Shown in pieces: positions 8,914-17,907 of a DNA stretch of 64,000 nt. A program made the translations under genes and the position numbers. The notes under the pieces are model-generated. The model was not told where the DNA came from, made no database searches, and worked only from the letters and a program-made list of their open reading frames with translations. Numbering within the stretch: the stretch's first letter is position 1; every line of letters begins with the position of its first letter. The stretch is from Bacillota bacterium. Lineage in GTDB: Bacteria; Bacillota_I; Bacilli_A; Acholeplasmatales; Acholeplasmataceae. Location of the stretch: contig JAHISX010000023.1 of NCBI GenBank assembly GCA_018817915.1, forward strand, positions 35,061 through 99,060, read 5' to 3'.

Positions 8914-10392
8914 CTATGTTCTTTTATACACAATATGTTCATTAATGACCGTTTCATACAATAATGTGTTTTTAAGGTTTTCAAGGTTTGTTTTTAATAA
9001 ATCATCTATAAAAATTGAAAAGTCTGCAATAAACCCCTTTTTCAAGTATCCTCTAGTGTTATCCATCGTTGAAAAATTGGCTCCTTTAGTATATAACCCA
9101 ATGGCTTCAAAACGTGTCAACGATTCATGAGTAGAATAGGTTTGATGGTTGTGGTCAGATTGTCTTTTAATTGCTGAATAGATGCCTAATAAAGGATTGG
9201 GTATTTCAACCGGTGCATCACTACTTCCTGCTAAATGAATATGATTGTTTAACAATGTTTTCCAAGGAAAAGCATATTGAGGCTTGATGCTGAAGTAATC
9301 TAGTGCCCAAGGTAGATCACTCGATAAAAACTGGGGTTGGATGTCTAAAGTTATTGGCATATCTTTCATCATCAAAATCGCTTGATCATCCATCCATGGT
9401 GTATGGATTAACCTGTCATATAATCCTGTTTTTGGTGGGTTTGCTTTTAGTAATTCTAATACTTCTATAAGTCCTTGATCACCTATTACGTGAATGGCTA
9501 CTGTTAACCCGAGTTTTCTAGCTTTTAGGATGATTTCAACAAATTCAGATTTGCTATGAATTCTCATACCATTTGATATGCTATCTCTATATGGTACCTT
9601 CATGAGTGCAGTCTTTGAATAAACCGTACCATCATAGAACATCTTAACAGCTCCTAGTTGTAAATAAGGCGTTTGATTAAAGGCCATTCTTCTAGAATGA
9701 ACAAAATCATCTAAGACCATATGATGCAATAATAAGTGTGCTCTAAATGGCATTTTCTCTAATACAGTATCAAAGACCTTGAGTGTTTGAGTAAATCCAT
9801 TAAAGTAGTAAAGATCATCACTATGACCACCAGTTATACCGTAATGATATAAGCTTTTTATAGACTTTTTCAGTATCTCTTCTAGCCCATGTTCAGTATG
9901 TTTTGGGAAAATATTCATAGCCATTTCTGCTAATTCTTCAGTTAATACACCATTCGAATGTTCTTGATTGATCAATTTGAGTACAGCATCATTTGTCGTA
10001 ATCGTATGGTAGTCATTATGTCTTAATAAAATGGGGATGTCTTTGCTTATTTGATTCAGTTCTTTCTTAGTTATTCCACACTCAAAATACCCTTCTGCAA
10101 ACAAGGGTTGATCATTAAAGTGATGAATCAGTGTTTCGATTACTAAAGACTGATCTTTGATCTGTATCAAATTTAGTCTCGATAATTTTTGTCCATAGCC
10201 TAATAAATGCAAGTGAGCATCCACAAATCCAGGATAAACATGATGACCTTTTAGATCAATAATTTCATCGAAATCAAGATGATTGATTTCTTCATCAAAT
10301 CCTATAATTTTTCCTTTGTGGGTTGCCATTTGTTGTTTGATTTCATTTTCATTAACCATCGTATGAAAAAATCCATTTTTCCAAAGTTTCAT
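8914..10392 (-). CDS. Amidohydrolase family 3 metal-dependent hydrolase (YtcJ-like)
   Basis: 492-residue TIM-barrel hydrolase of the D-aminoacylase/YtcJ group. Metal-binding motifs are visible: DAHLHL near residue 60, HVIGDQG in the middle, and AGSSDAPVE near the end. A composite beta-sandwich is formed by the N- and C-terminal ends (..GHHVYPGFVDAH.. and ..GFIADFSIF..). YtcJ-like enzymes act on N-acyl amines or amides; the true substrate is unknown. I use the ATG at 10390-10392, preceded by AAAGGTGATG. The in-frame upstream codons lie over the hairpin of the recX terminator. No partner gene points to a pathway. Confidence 0.82.
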   Translation of the reverse strand: MKLWKNGFFHTMVNENEIKQQMATHKGKIIGFDEEINHLDFDEIIDLKGHHVYPGFVDAHLHLLGYGQKLSRLNLIQIKDQSLVIETLIHHFNDQPLFAEGYFECGITKKELNQISKDIPILLRHNDYHTITTNDAVLKLINQEHSNGVLTEELAEMAMNIFPKHTEHGLEEILKKSIKSLYHYGITGGHSDDLYYFNGFTQTLKVFDTVLEKMPFRAHLLLHHMVLDDFVHSRRMAFNQTPYLQLGAVKMFYDGTVYSKTALMKVPYRDSISNGMRIHSKSEFVEIILKARKLGLTVAIHVIGDQGLIEVLELLKANPPKTGLYDRLIHTPWMDDQAILMMKDMPITLDIQPQFLSSDLPWALDYFSIKPQYAFPWKTLLNNHIHLAGSSDAPVEIPNPLLGIYSAIKRQSDHNHQTYSTHESLTRFEAIGLYTKGANFSTMDNTRGYLKKGFIADFSIFIDDLLKTNLENLKNTLLYETVINEHIVYKRT

Positions 10393-10406
10393 TTCATCAC
10401 CTTTAT

Positions 10407-10447
10407 ATAAAAAAGCTCTTAACATGATTTTATCATGTATTGAGCTT
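10407..10447 (-). terminator. Terminator after recX, immediately upstream of the amidohydrolase
   Basis: Minus strand AAGCTC / GAGCTT with an inner ACATGAT / ATCATGT stem, followed by TTTTTTAT. It ends only about 15-20 nt before the amidohydrolase start codon. Confidence 0.72.
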
Positions 10448-10449
10448 GT

Positions 10450-11202
10450 CTATGATTGAATTGCTTTCTTGATATCTTCAATTTTAAATCCTTTTGCATA
10501 AATTTTTTGGATGATCTTATGTTCGATGTCTGGATCATCTTTACGCATGTTCTTTTTGATAAGCTTTGCATATTCTTTTTTGATGAGCTCGATTTCATTA
10601 ACATCATACAGAGATAATGATTTCTTTATTTGTGCTTCTACAACCTCTGAAGAATATCCTTTTCTTAAGTAATATCCTTTAATCGTCTGAATCACCTGTC
10701 TTTTTGATTTATTTTTTATGGTCTTAAGCTTTTTGGGTATTTGTTCGCTTAATATGCCTTGCTCATCAATGCGCTTAGTAAAGCCCTCAATCATTTCATG
10801 CGAAATGCCTTTTTCTCTTAGTTGATTATGAATCATTTGTGGGCTAAGTGAGGCTTGTTTTAATTGCACAAAAAATTTAGCATAAGTGAAATCATCAAGA
10901 TATTTACGCTCCGTATATTTTGTAACGAGTTGCTTAATGATGCCTTCTTTCGCACCTTTTGATCTTAAATAATCACTTAATTCTTTAGTCGTTTGCATCT
11001 TTTTAAGATGGATGATCCCTAATTTATCATAATGAACATAGTCATTTTCTATGATCAAAGATTGAAATGATTTTGTATCAAATGTTTGAAGCAGTTTTAA
11101 ACGAAACTTTAAAAATATTTCAGGTTCAATAGATACCCATTCATCATCAAATAGAACTTGATAAGATTTAGTTTTTTTCTCTATCTCTTTGATCGTTTTC
11201 AT
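10450..11202 (-). CDS. recX: Regulatory protein RecX
   Basis: 250-residue RecA-binding modulator. Its length and three-helix repeats (for example ..SKRQVIQTIKGYYLRKGY.. and ..DFTYAKFFVQLKQASLS..) match the longer Firmicute RecX form. RecX binds RecA filaments and limits their growth. The start codon overlaps the stop of the S41 peptidase gene (ATGA at 11199-11202), so it is translated from the same message. recA is not in this window. The combination with a membrane peptidase has no obvious functional meaning. Confidence 0.88.
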   Translation of the reverse strand: MKTIKEIEKKTKSYQVLFDDEWVSIEPEIFLKFRLKLLQTFDTKSFQSLIIENDYVHYDKLGIIHLKKMQTTKELSDYLRSKGAKEGIIKQLVTKYTERKYLDDFTYAKFFVQLKQASLSPQMIHNQLREKGISHEMIEGFTKRIDEQGILSEQIPKKLKTIKNKSKRQVIQTIKGYYLRKGYSSEVVEAQIKKSLSLYDVNEIELIKKEYAKLIKKNMRKDDPDIEHKIIQKIYAKGFKIEDIKKAIQS

Positions 11203-12710
11203 AGGGATGAATTGATTAAGTCAATTAAGGTCTGCAACTGAACATCTTTGTTTAAATCCTGAAGGTCTGCAGAATATATTTCATGGATACGAATCGCTGT
11301 TTGGCGATCTAAGATGCTCGTCACAACAAGATTTTGTTCGAGTTGAAAATCTTCAATTAAATTTTGAGTAGCTGAATCAAAATATCCATCCGTTCTGAGC
11401 ATACTCAAACCACTTAAGTCATAATAGTAATTTAGGAATGCTTGATAATCACCTAGCTCTAATGCAACTTGATTAAATAATACTTCTCCATTATAAACCG
11501 GCATATTGAATGCTTTAATGCCTTCTTGTTCAATGATATTGACATCTAGAGCATCTTCAGCAACATTTTTTCCATCATCATAGAACCATTCGCCTTCTGT
11601 ATAAACCAATGAATATCTTATGTCATTAATATCATATAGATTAAGTGTATTTTGGAAAACACCTTTACCATAAGTAAAATTGCCATATAATGGATAACCA
11701 CCATAAGTATTGAGAACTGCTGCTAAAACTTCAGCTGCAGATGCAGAACGTTCGTTGACTAGTACTGCAATATCATAACCTTTGGGTACTGTTAAACTAC
11801 CATAAAAGCTAGAAGCAACGCCACTTTTAGGAATCATTTGGAATAGTGGTGTTTCAACATTATTCGTTAATAACTGTTGAGTAATTCCTGGAATGACTGA
11901 GGTATTTCCACCATTGTGTAATGCAGAAAGGGATCCTCCTGGATTATCTCTTAAATCAATAATGAGTGTTTTTGTTCCACTATCAATATCTAAATTATCA
12001 ACCTCAAGTTCATTTAATATATCACTAAAAGTTTTAGCTGTGCCTGGTGTAACATCTGGAATATATCCAGAAAAATTGGTAATTTTAATATATTCTATAT
12101 TAGCTTCACCTAAATCTACTGTATAAGCTGTTGGAGTTGGTATTTCAATATAAGTAATTGCTACTTCATATTCATCACCATCTGGATTCGTAACAAGGAG
12201 TGTTTTTGTATCATCTAGAGCACCAGATAAATATGATAAAACTTCAGTGTCTGATCCTAAAGTATCAAAATATAAATTTTGGCTATCAATAACGATGCCA
12301 ATAATTAAATCATTTGGATAGATTAGACCATCAGCTGCTCCACCTGCATAAATATAGGATACTCTTAAATTAAGATCTTCCATGAGAAAACCAATACCGA
12401 TGCCAATAAACATCTCATCACTTGATGGTGTCACAGATAAAGGTGTAACAACCAATCTTGTATAAGGATCATTATTGGATTCAGCATAAGAATCAATCAT
12501 TGCTTTCATTGAAGCAATAAATGCATCTTGAACTTCAGCATCTTCAATATCATAATAGTAAAAATTTCTAAAACTTGTTGTAATTTCATCAAAAACATCG
12601 TTTGTTGAACCAGTTTGAGTTGGTGGAATCACAACAGAAATATAGTAACCTGCTATAAAAGCCAGAACAACACTAACTAAGAATAAAATACCTAATTTTT
12701 TGTTTGCCAT
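11199..12710 (-). CDS. Membrane-anchored S41 (C-terminal processing) peptidase
   Basis: CtpA-type serine protease of 503 residues, anchored outside the membrane. TM segment about residues 6-27, a PDZ-like domain about 95-180, and an S41 domain with DLRDNPGG (252-259). The Ser324 nucleophile is in SASAAE, with Lys349 in TYGKG 25 residues later, the spacing known for the Ser-Lys dyad. The C-terminal ~75 residues resemble a peptidoglycan-binding-1 fold (..GYFDSATQNLIEDFQ..), notable in what looks like a wall-less organism. GGGAGG precedes the ATG, which overlaps the YitT gene end. TGA stop. Confidence 0.9.
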   Translation of the reverse strand: MANKKLGILFLVSVVLAFIAGYYISVVIPPTQTGSTNDVFDEITTSFRNFYYYDIEDAEVQDAFIASMKAMIDSYAESNNDPYTRLVVTPLSVTPSSDEMFIGIGIGFLMEDLNLRVSYIYAGGAADGLIYPNDLIIGIVIDSQNLYFDTLGSDTEVLSYLSGALDDTKTLLVTNPDGDEYEVAITYIEIPTPTAYTVDLGEANIEYIKITNFSGYIPDVTPGTAKTFSDILNELEVDNLDIDSGTKTLIIDLRDNPGGSLSALHNGGNTSVIPGITQQLLTNNVETPLFQMIPKSGVASSFYGSLTVPKGYDIAVLVNERSASAAEVLAAVLNTYGGYPLYGNFTYGKGVFQNTLNLYDINDIRYSLVYTEGEWFYDDGKNVAEDALDVNIIEQEGIKAFNMPVYNGEVLFNQVALELGDYQAFLNYYYDLSGLSMLRTDGYFDSATQNLIEDFQLEQNLVVTSILDRQTAIRIHEIYSADLQDLNKDVQLQTLIDLINSSL

Positions 12711-13567
12711 ATTGCAGCCTCCCGACTAAAACCTTGTCCCAACGCTTCTTTTGTTCTTGTCACAAAAGTGAATGCACTTGGATCAACTTCTTTGATTAAA
12801 TGCTTAAACTGGTAGATTTGCATACGATCAACAGTACAAATAATCATGTCTTTGTGCTCATTTGAAAAGCCACCTACAACTTTTAACTTTGTAATACCTC
12901 TTTCCAGTTTTTCATAGATCGCCTTTTGAAGATTATCACTAAAATTTGTAATAACAAAAGCAGTAAACCCCGATTTCCCTTCAATCGCTAATCGATCGAT
13001 AATCATACCACTGACAATCATTGCTCCAACCGCATAAAGTCCAAGTTGGAAATTAACCAACATTGCAATAAAAATAATGATGCCATCTGTAATGTACATC
13101 GCTAAAGAAAATGGAATATGTAAATATTTTTTCATCATATTTTGGATGATATCAATACCACCTGTTGTTGCATTACTTCTTAAGACGATACCTAAGCCTA
13201 AACCTAGGAATAATCCACCAAAAAGTGCTCCAATAAGCAATGGACTTTCGGTCATGTGCTGCATAAAAAAATTATTATCAATAGTTAATTCAAGAATCCA
13301 TATAATCGTTGGAGAAAGCAATGTCGCATAAATCGTTTTGACAAAAAAGACTTTTCCTAAGAAGATTAGTCCAATAAATAAAAGCACAGTATTGGCAATA
13401 TACATAAATAGACTAACAGAAATGATGTCTTGTAAAAGTACTGAAACACCCATCACTCCACCAATCACAAGATTCAATGGCAATAAGAAAAAATAGAAAC
13501 CAAGTGACAGCAGGATGACTCCTGCTGTGATTTCTAATACTTCACGTACTTTTGCATTATTCAACAT
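12692..13567 (-). CDS. YitT family membrane protein (DUF161 + DUF2179)
   Basis: 291-residue integral membrane protein. About five hydrophobic helices (including ..SLGFYFFLLPLNLVIGGVMG.. and ..GGLFLGLGLGIVL..) are followed by a soluble DUF2179 domain over the last ~80 residues, which fits the YitT/YpjC family. Its biochemical role is not known. The ATG at 13565-13567 has GGTGA five bases upstream; a GTG three codons earlier has no ribosome site. It overlaps the prfB end by about 11 nt and ctpA by 19 nt, so prfB-yitT-ctpA-recX read as one operon. Confidence 0.85.
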   Translation of the reverse strand: MLNNAKVREVLEITAGVILLSLGFYFFLLPLNLVIGGVMGVSVLLQDIISVSLFMYIANTVLLFIGLIFLGKVFFVKTIYATLLSPTIIWILELTIDNNFFMQHMTESPLLIGALFGGLFLGLGLGIVLRSNATTGGIDIIQNMMKKYLHIPFSLAMYITDGIIIFIAMLVNFQLGLYAVGAMIVSGMIIDRLAIEGKSGFTAFVITNFSDNLQKAIYEKLERGITKLKVVGGFSNEHKDMIICTVDRMQIYQFKHLIKEVDPSAFTFVTRTKEALGQGFSREAAIWQTKN

Positions 13568-14660
13568 GTTCGTCACCAGCTTTTAAATAAGCATTGATAA
13601 ACCCATCGAGTTCACCATCCATAACCATATCAACTTGGCCAACTTCATAATTGGTCCGGTGGTCCTTAACCATTTGATATGGTTGAAATACATAAGATCT
13701 AATTTGTGAGCCCCAAGCATTTTCTTTTTGCTCACCTTTAATATTTTGAAGCATTTCTTCTTGTCTTTTGATTTCTTCTTGAACAAGTTTAGCTTTAAGT
13801 ACACTCATCGCTGCTTCTTTATTTTTTAATTGACTACGTTCATTTTGACATGTGACAACAATACCTGATGCTAAATGTGTAATTCTAACTGCAGAATCGG
13901 TTGTATTGACTGATTGTCCACCAGCTCCACCACTACGGTAAACATCAACTTTAATATCTTCATCTTTGATTTCGATATCAATATCATCATTTATTTCTGG
14001 TAAAACATCACAAGAAGCAAATGATGTGTGTCTTCTAGCATTTGAATCAAATGGTGAAATACGTACCAAACGATGAACACCACGTTCAGCTTTTAGATAA
14101 CCATACGCATAAGGTCCTTTAACAAGCATGGTGACGCTTTTTATGCCAGCCTCATCTCCTGATTGGTAATCAAGAATTTCGACCTTATAACGCTTTTTTT
14201 GAGCATACCTTGAATACATTCTATATAGCATATCGCACCAGTCTTGAGATTCTGTTCCACCAGCACCAGGATGTAATTCAATGATAGCATTATTGGAGTC
14301 ATAAGGTCCATTGAGTAAGATTTCAATCTCGAATGCTTTGACATCTTTTTGCAATGTATCAATATCTTCTTCTAAAATGGTCCATTCTTCAGAACCTTCT
14401 TCACTGACTTCAAACCAATCTATTAAATTCTTATATTTTTTTTCTAATGTGGTTAGATGATCTAACTTTTGTCTAATATCTGTTGCTTCTTTAGTTAATT
14501 TTTTTGCCTGTTTTGTATCATTCCAAAAATTTGGTTTTTGCATTTCTAAATTCAAAGCAAGATATTGCTCTTCTAATTTTGTGGGTTGAAGTGCTTTTGT
14601 CAAATCTTCTAAGCTTTGCTTAAATCCTGCAAGGACCTTATTAACTTCATATGTTTCCAC
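13557..14660 (-). CDS. prfB: Peptide chain release factor 2
   Basis: RF2 terminates translation at UAA and UGA. 367 residues with the GGQ motif (SGGAGGQSVNTTDSA), the SPF stop-recognition tripeptide (RISPFDS), and a helical domain 1. The start is GTG with AAGGAAGTG upstream. The reading frame is continuous from the start: the programmed +1 frameshift and in-frame UGA near codon 25 found in many bacterial prfB genes are absent. It follows secA by 12 nt, the common secA-prfB order. Its presence fits the use of UGA as a stop codon in this window. Confidence 0.96.
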   Translation of the reverse strand: METYEVNKVLAGFKQSLEDLTKALQPTKLEEQYLALNLEMQKPNFWNDTKQAKKLTKEATDIRQKLDHLTTLEKKYKNLIDWFEVSEEGSEEWTILEEDIDTLQKDVKAFEIEILLNGPYDSNNAIIELHPGAGGTESQDWCDMLYRMYSRYAQKKRYKVEILDYQSGDEAGIKSVTMLVKGPYAYGYLKAERGVHRLVRISPFDSNARRHTSFASCDVLPEINDDIDIEIKDEDIKVDVYRSGGAGGQSVNTTDSAVRITHLASGIVVTCQNERSQLKNKEAAMSVLKAKLVQEEIKRQEEMLQNIKGEQKENAWGSQIRSYVFQPYQMVKDHRTNYEVGQVDMVMDGELDGFINAYLKAGDEHVE

Positions 14661-14672
14661 AAAATCACTTCC

Positions 14673-17141
14673 TTATCGCCAAGGCATTTGGCGTTGATTT
14701 CTATTTTTTCTTACTTTAGGTTTTTTAGGTTTAGCATCTGTACGACCTTCATTAGTTGAAGTATTCTTAACAACTGCCTCACGTTCAACATTGTATTGGA
14801 TTTGTGCACGTAGTGCATATCTTGTTACATCTGATGAAATATTCGTAATCATTTCATTAAACATTCTAAGACCTTCCGATTGATAAATGACAAGTGGATT
14901 TTGTTGTCCATAAGATTGTAAAGAAACAGATTGTCTAAGTTCACTCATCGCATCTATATGACGCATCCAGAAAGTATCTATAACACGTAACATAACCACC
15001 TTTAAAAATTCATTAAAGACTTCTGGTGGAAAGTTTTCTTTTTTGAAATCAATTTCTTTATTTGCAAGTTCTAAAATGTATGCTTTGATTTCAACTTCAT
15101 CCATTTTTTCAATATCTTCTTTACGGATCGTATCAGGTTTAAATATATTACCGTTAAATTGGGTAATGATATTATCATCATCAATTTCATATTGATTTTT
15201 GCTTACAAGATGGATAAATTGATCCAATTTGCTTGTTAAACTATTTTCTATCGTGCGACGCACTTCACCCTCAATGGATTCGAAGAGTAAAACATTGCGT
15301 CTTTCTTGATAAATGATTTCTCTTTGTTTTCTTAGAACATCATCATATTTAAGGACTTGTTTACGTGAATCATAGTTATTGCCTTCAATACGTTTTTGAG
15401 CACTCGTAACAAAGCGTGAAAACATCTTAGATGACAAAGCTTCGCCTGAAGTATTTAAACGTTCAAGCATTTCAATTCTGTTTTTGAAGTTTTCTCCACC
15501 AAATCGCATCATAAGTTCATCTTCAGCAGAAAGGTAGAATCTTGAATATCCAGGGTCTCCTTGACGTCCACTACGACCTCTTAACTGATTATCAATACGT
15601 CTTGATTCATGTCGTTCACTACCGATAACAGCTAAACCGCCAAGTGCGACAACACCTTCACCAAGTTTAATATCAGTACCACGACCAGCCATGTTGGTAG
15701 CAATCGTAACTGATCCCATTAAACCGGCTTTAGCAACAATTTCAGCTTCTCTTTCATGATTTTTAGCATTCAACACTTCATGAGGAATTCTTCTTGCTTT
15801 AAGCATTCTTGAAATATCTTCAGAAGTTTCAACAGCAATCGTACCAATTAGCATCGGTTGTCCAATTTTATATCGCTTTTCGACTTCATCGACAAGTGCT
15901 TCAAATTTATCTTTAAGATTGGCATAAATATAATCAGGTTCATCATTTCTAATCACAGGAGCATTGGTTGGAATTTCAATAACATCCATGTTATAGATTT
16001 CTCTAAATTCTTCTTCTTCAGTTTTTGCTGTACCAGTCATACCTGACAATTTTTTATACATTCTAAAGAAATTTTGGTATGTAATCGTAGCAACTGTCAC
16101 AGTTTCTTTCTTGACTTGAACAGCTTCTTTGGCTTCTAGAGCTTGATGAAGACCTTCAGAAAATTGACGACCTCTTAAAATACGGCCAGTAAATTGGTCA
16201 ACAATTAAAACTTCTCCGTTATCGACAACGTATTCTTTATCTCTGGACATAATATGATTTGCACGGAGTGCATTATTGATGTGATGAACAAGTGTGACAT
16301 GTTTTAAATCGTATAGATTATCTAATTGAAAAATTTGTTCTGCTCTTTGGATACCAGAAGGTGTAAGAGCAATACTCTGAGATTCTATATCGATTTCAAA
16401 ATCTTCATCTCTTATGGATTTGGCAAAGCGATCTGCTGCTTGATAAAGGTTATGATTATTTTTGGAACCTCCTGAAATAATCAGTGGTGTTCTAGCTTCA
16501 TCAATTAAAATGGAATCAACTTCATCGATGATTGCATAGTTCAATCCACGTTGTGCAACCATGTCTTTTGCATATAAAACCATGTGATCACGCAAATAGT
16601 CAAACCCAAGTTCGCTATTCGTAGAATATAAGATGTCGCAATCATAAGCTGCTTTCTTTTGTTCTCTTGAAATATCTCTCGTATTGAGTCCAACAGTAAG
16701 GCCTAAAAATCTAAATAGATTTCCAATATCTCCTTCGGCTTCACGTTTCGCCAAGTATTCATTGACTGTAACGATATGAACACCTTCACCATTGAGTGAA
16801 TTTAAATATGCTGGCATAACTGCTGTCAAAGTTTTACCTTCACCAGTTCTCATTTCTGCAATGTTGCCATTGAATATTGCTACAGCACCTAAGACCTGTA
16901 CATAATAGGGAAATAATCCGGTTACACGTCTTGCAGCTTCTCTTACAACAGCAAAAGCCTCAGGCATAATATCTACCAAAGTTTCTCCATCTTTATATCT
17001 TTGTCTAAAAGTTTCTGTTTTAGCAGTGAGTTCAAAATCAGATAAATTAGCCATGTCACTTTCATAAGAAAAAACAACATCAGCTATTTTTCTTGCATCT
17101 TTTAATTCTTTTTTACTAGGATCAAACCACTTTTTAAACAT
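14673..17141 (-). CDS. secA: Preprotein translocase ATPase SecA
   Basis: Motor ATPase of the Sec pathway, 822 residues. Motifs include Walker A MRTGEGKT, Walker B region IIDEVDSILIDEARTP, TNMAGRGTDI and QLRGRSGRQGDPG. The preprotein cross-linking domain, helical wing/scaffold and two-helix finger regions follow in order. The C-terminus ends in a basic Lys/Arg/Gln tail and lacks the CxC..CH zinc motif (SecB/lipid-binding tail) of many bacteria. GGATGTGGGTG lies before the ATG. It has its own promoter, and prfB follows. Confidence 0.97.
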   Translation of the reverse strand: MFKKWFDPSKKELKDARKIADVVFSYESDMANLSDFELTAKTETFRQRYKDGETLVDIMPEAFAVVREAARRVTGLFPYYVQVLGAVAIFNGNIAEMRTGEGKTLTAVMPAYLNSLNGEGVHIVTVNEYLAKREAEGDIGNLFRFLGLTVGLNTRDISREQKKAAYDCDILYSTNSELGFDYLRDHMVLYAKDMVAQRGLNYAIIDEVDSILIDEARTPLIISGGSKNNHNLYQAADRFAKSIRDEDFEIDIESQSIALTPSGIQRAEQIFQLDNLYDLKHVTLVHHINNALRANHIMSRDKEYVVDNGEVLIVDQFTGRILRGRQFSEGLHQALEAKEAVQVKKETVTVATITYQNFFRMYKKLSGMTGTAKTEEEEFREIYNMDVIEIPTNAPVIRNDEPDYIYANLKDKFEALVDEVEKRYKIGQPMLIGTIAVETSEDISRMLKARRIPHEVLNAKNHEREAEIVAKAGLMGSVTIATNMAGRGTDIKLGEGVVALGGLAVIGSERHESRRIDNQLRGRSGRQGDPGYSRFYLSAEDELMMRFGGENFKNRIEMLERLNTSGEALSSKMFSRFVTSAQKRIEGNNYDSRKQVLKYDDVLRKQREIIYQERRNVLLFESIEGEVRRTIENSLTSKLDQFIHLVSKNQYEIDDDNIITQFNGNIFKPDTIRKEDIEKMDEVEIKAYILELANKEIDFKKENFPPEVFNEFLKVVMLRVIDTFWMRHIDAMSELRQSVSLQSYGQQNPLVIYQSEGLRMFNEMITNISSDVTRYALRAQIQYNVEREAVVKNTSTNEGRTDAKPKKPKVRKNRNQRQMPWR

Positions 17142-17168
17142 ACACCCACATCCTTTGCGTTCTTTATT

Positions 17169-17197
17169 ATATTACTATAATAAGCGCATTTTTACAA
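17169..17197 (-). promoter_or_regulatory. Promoter for secA-prfB
   Basis: TTGTAA, 17-bp spacer, TAATAT on the minus strand, about 30 bp before the secA start. Confidence 0.65.
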
Positions 17198-17231
17198 GAG
17201 ATAACACCGTTTAAGGATTTTTAACATAATT

Positions 17232-17279
17232 AAAAAAGACCAGTCTAATCTCTTTAAAGATTATCGTTCTAGTCTTTTT
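17232..17279 (-). terminator. Long second terminator hairpin after lemA
   Basis: Extended inverted repeat (AAAAGACTAG..CTGGTCTTTT with inner TAATCT/AGATTA) followed by TTTTTT. Stacked behind the first lemA terminator, it insulates secA. Confidence 0.65.
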
Positions 17280-17309
17280 GATTAAATGGCTTTATCAAAG
17301 GATTTGAGC

Positions 17310-17332
17310 AAAAATAAAACGCCATCGGCGTT
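17310..17332 (-). terminator. Terminator directly after lemA
   Basis: AACGCC-GAT-GGCGTT stem followed by TTATTTTTG on the minus strand, four bases past the lemA stop. Confidence 0.75.
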
Positions 17333-17335
17333 CTA

Positions 17336-17890
17336 TTAGAAATCAAATTGTACATCACTTCTTTTAACTGTTTCAGCTTCGAAAAAGTCACGTTTAGCAA
17401 ACTTCTTCCAATTCGCAATAATGTTACTAGGAAACACAACAACTTTTTGGTTGTAATAAGATACGTTTGAATTATAAACGCGTCTTGAAGCTTGAAGATT
17501 TTCTTCAACTTCCATTGTAACATCCTGTAATTTTAAGACATTTTGATTAGCCTTTAAATCAGGGTATTGTTCAACGACAATATTAAGTGCTTGCAAACCT
17601 TTAGTTACTTCATTAGAAAATTCTTGTTTCTGTTGAATAGAAGCACCATGACCAGGTTGTCTCATAGCGATAACTTTTGTTAAAGTTTCTTGTTCATGCT
17701 TCATATAACCTTTAGTGGCAGAGAACATTTTAGTTAGCAAATCGAAACGTTTTGTTAACGCAATATCAATGCTTGATTCTGATTCATCGATCTTGACTAA
17801 CATGGTTCTAAATGAATTGGTTGTACTGATCACCCATCCAAAAACAATTAATAAAACGATTACTGCTGCTATTACATAATAAATCCACAT
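17336..17890 (-). CDS. lemA: LemA family protein
   Basis: 184-residue protein with an N-terminal TM helix (residues ~3-22) and a long helical-bundle domain. The conserved LemA features are a D-x-S-x-S-x-I-D..L..R..L..K block and a ..NVSYYNQKV..FPSN.. segment. Topology is an N-terminal anchor with an extracytoplasmic helical rod. The molecular role is not established. It is the last gene of metK-DUF3137-lemA, 17 nt after DUF3137, with AAAGGAGAG upstream of the ATG. LemA and DUF3137 proteins are commonly paired, suggesting a shared envelope role. Confidence 0.9.
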   Translation of the reverse strand: MWIYYVIAAVIVLLIVFGWVISTTNSFRTMLVKIDESESSIDIALTKRFDLLTKMFSATKGYMKHEQETLTKVIAMRQPGHGASIQQKQEFSNEVTKGLQALNIVVEQYPDLKANQNVLKLQDVTMEVEENLQASRRVYNSNVSYYNQKVVVFPSNIIANWKKFAKRDFFEAETVKRSDVQFDF

Positions 17891-17907
17891 ATTCTTTTCT
17901 CTCCTTT

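Noticed and set aside
14560..14660. Programmed frameshift site in prfB
   Set aside because: No in-frame UGA or slippery CTT-TGA site is present; the protein is continuous.
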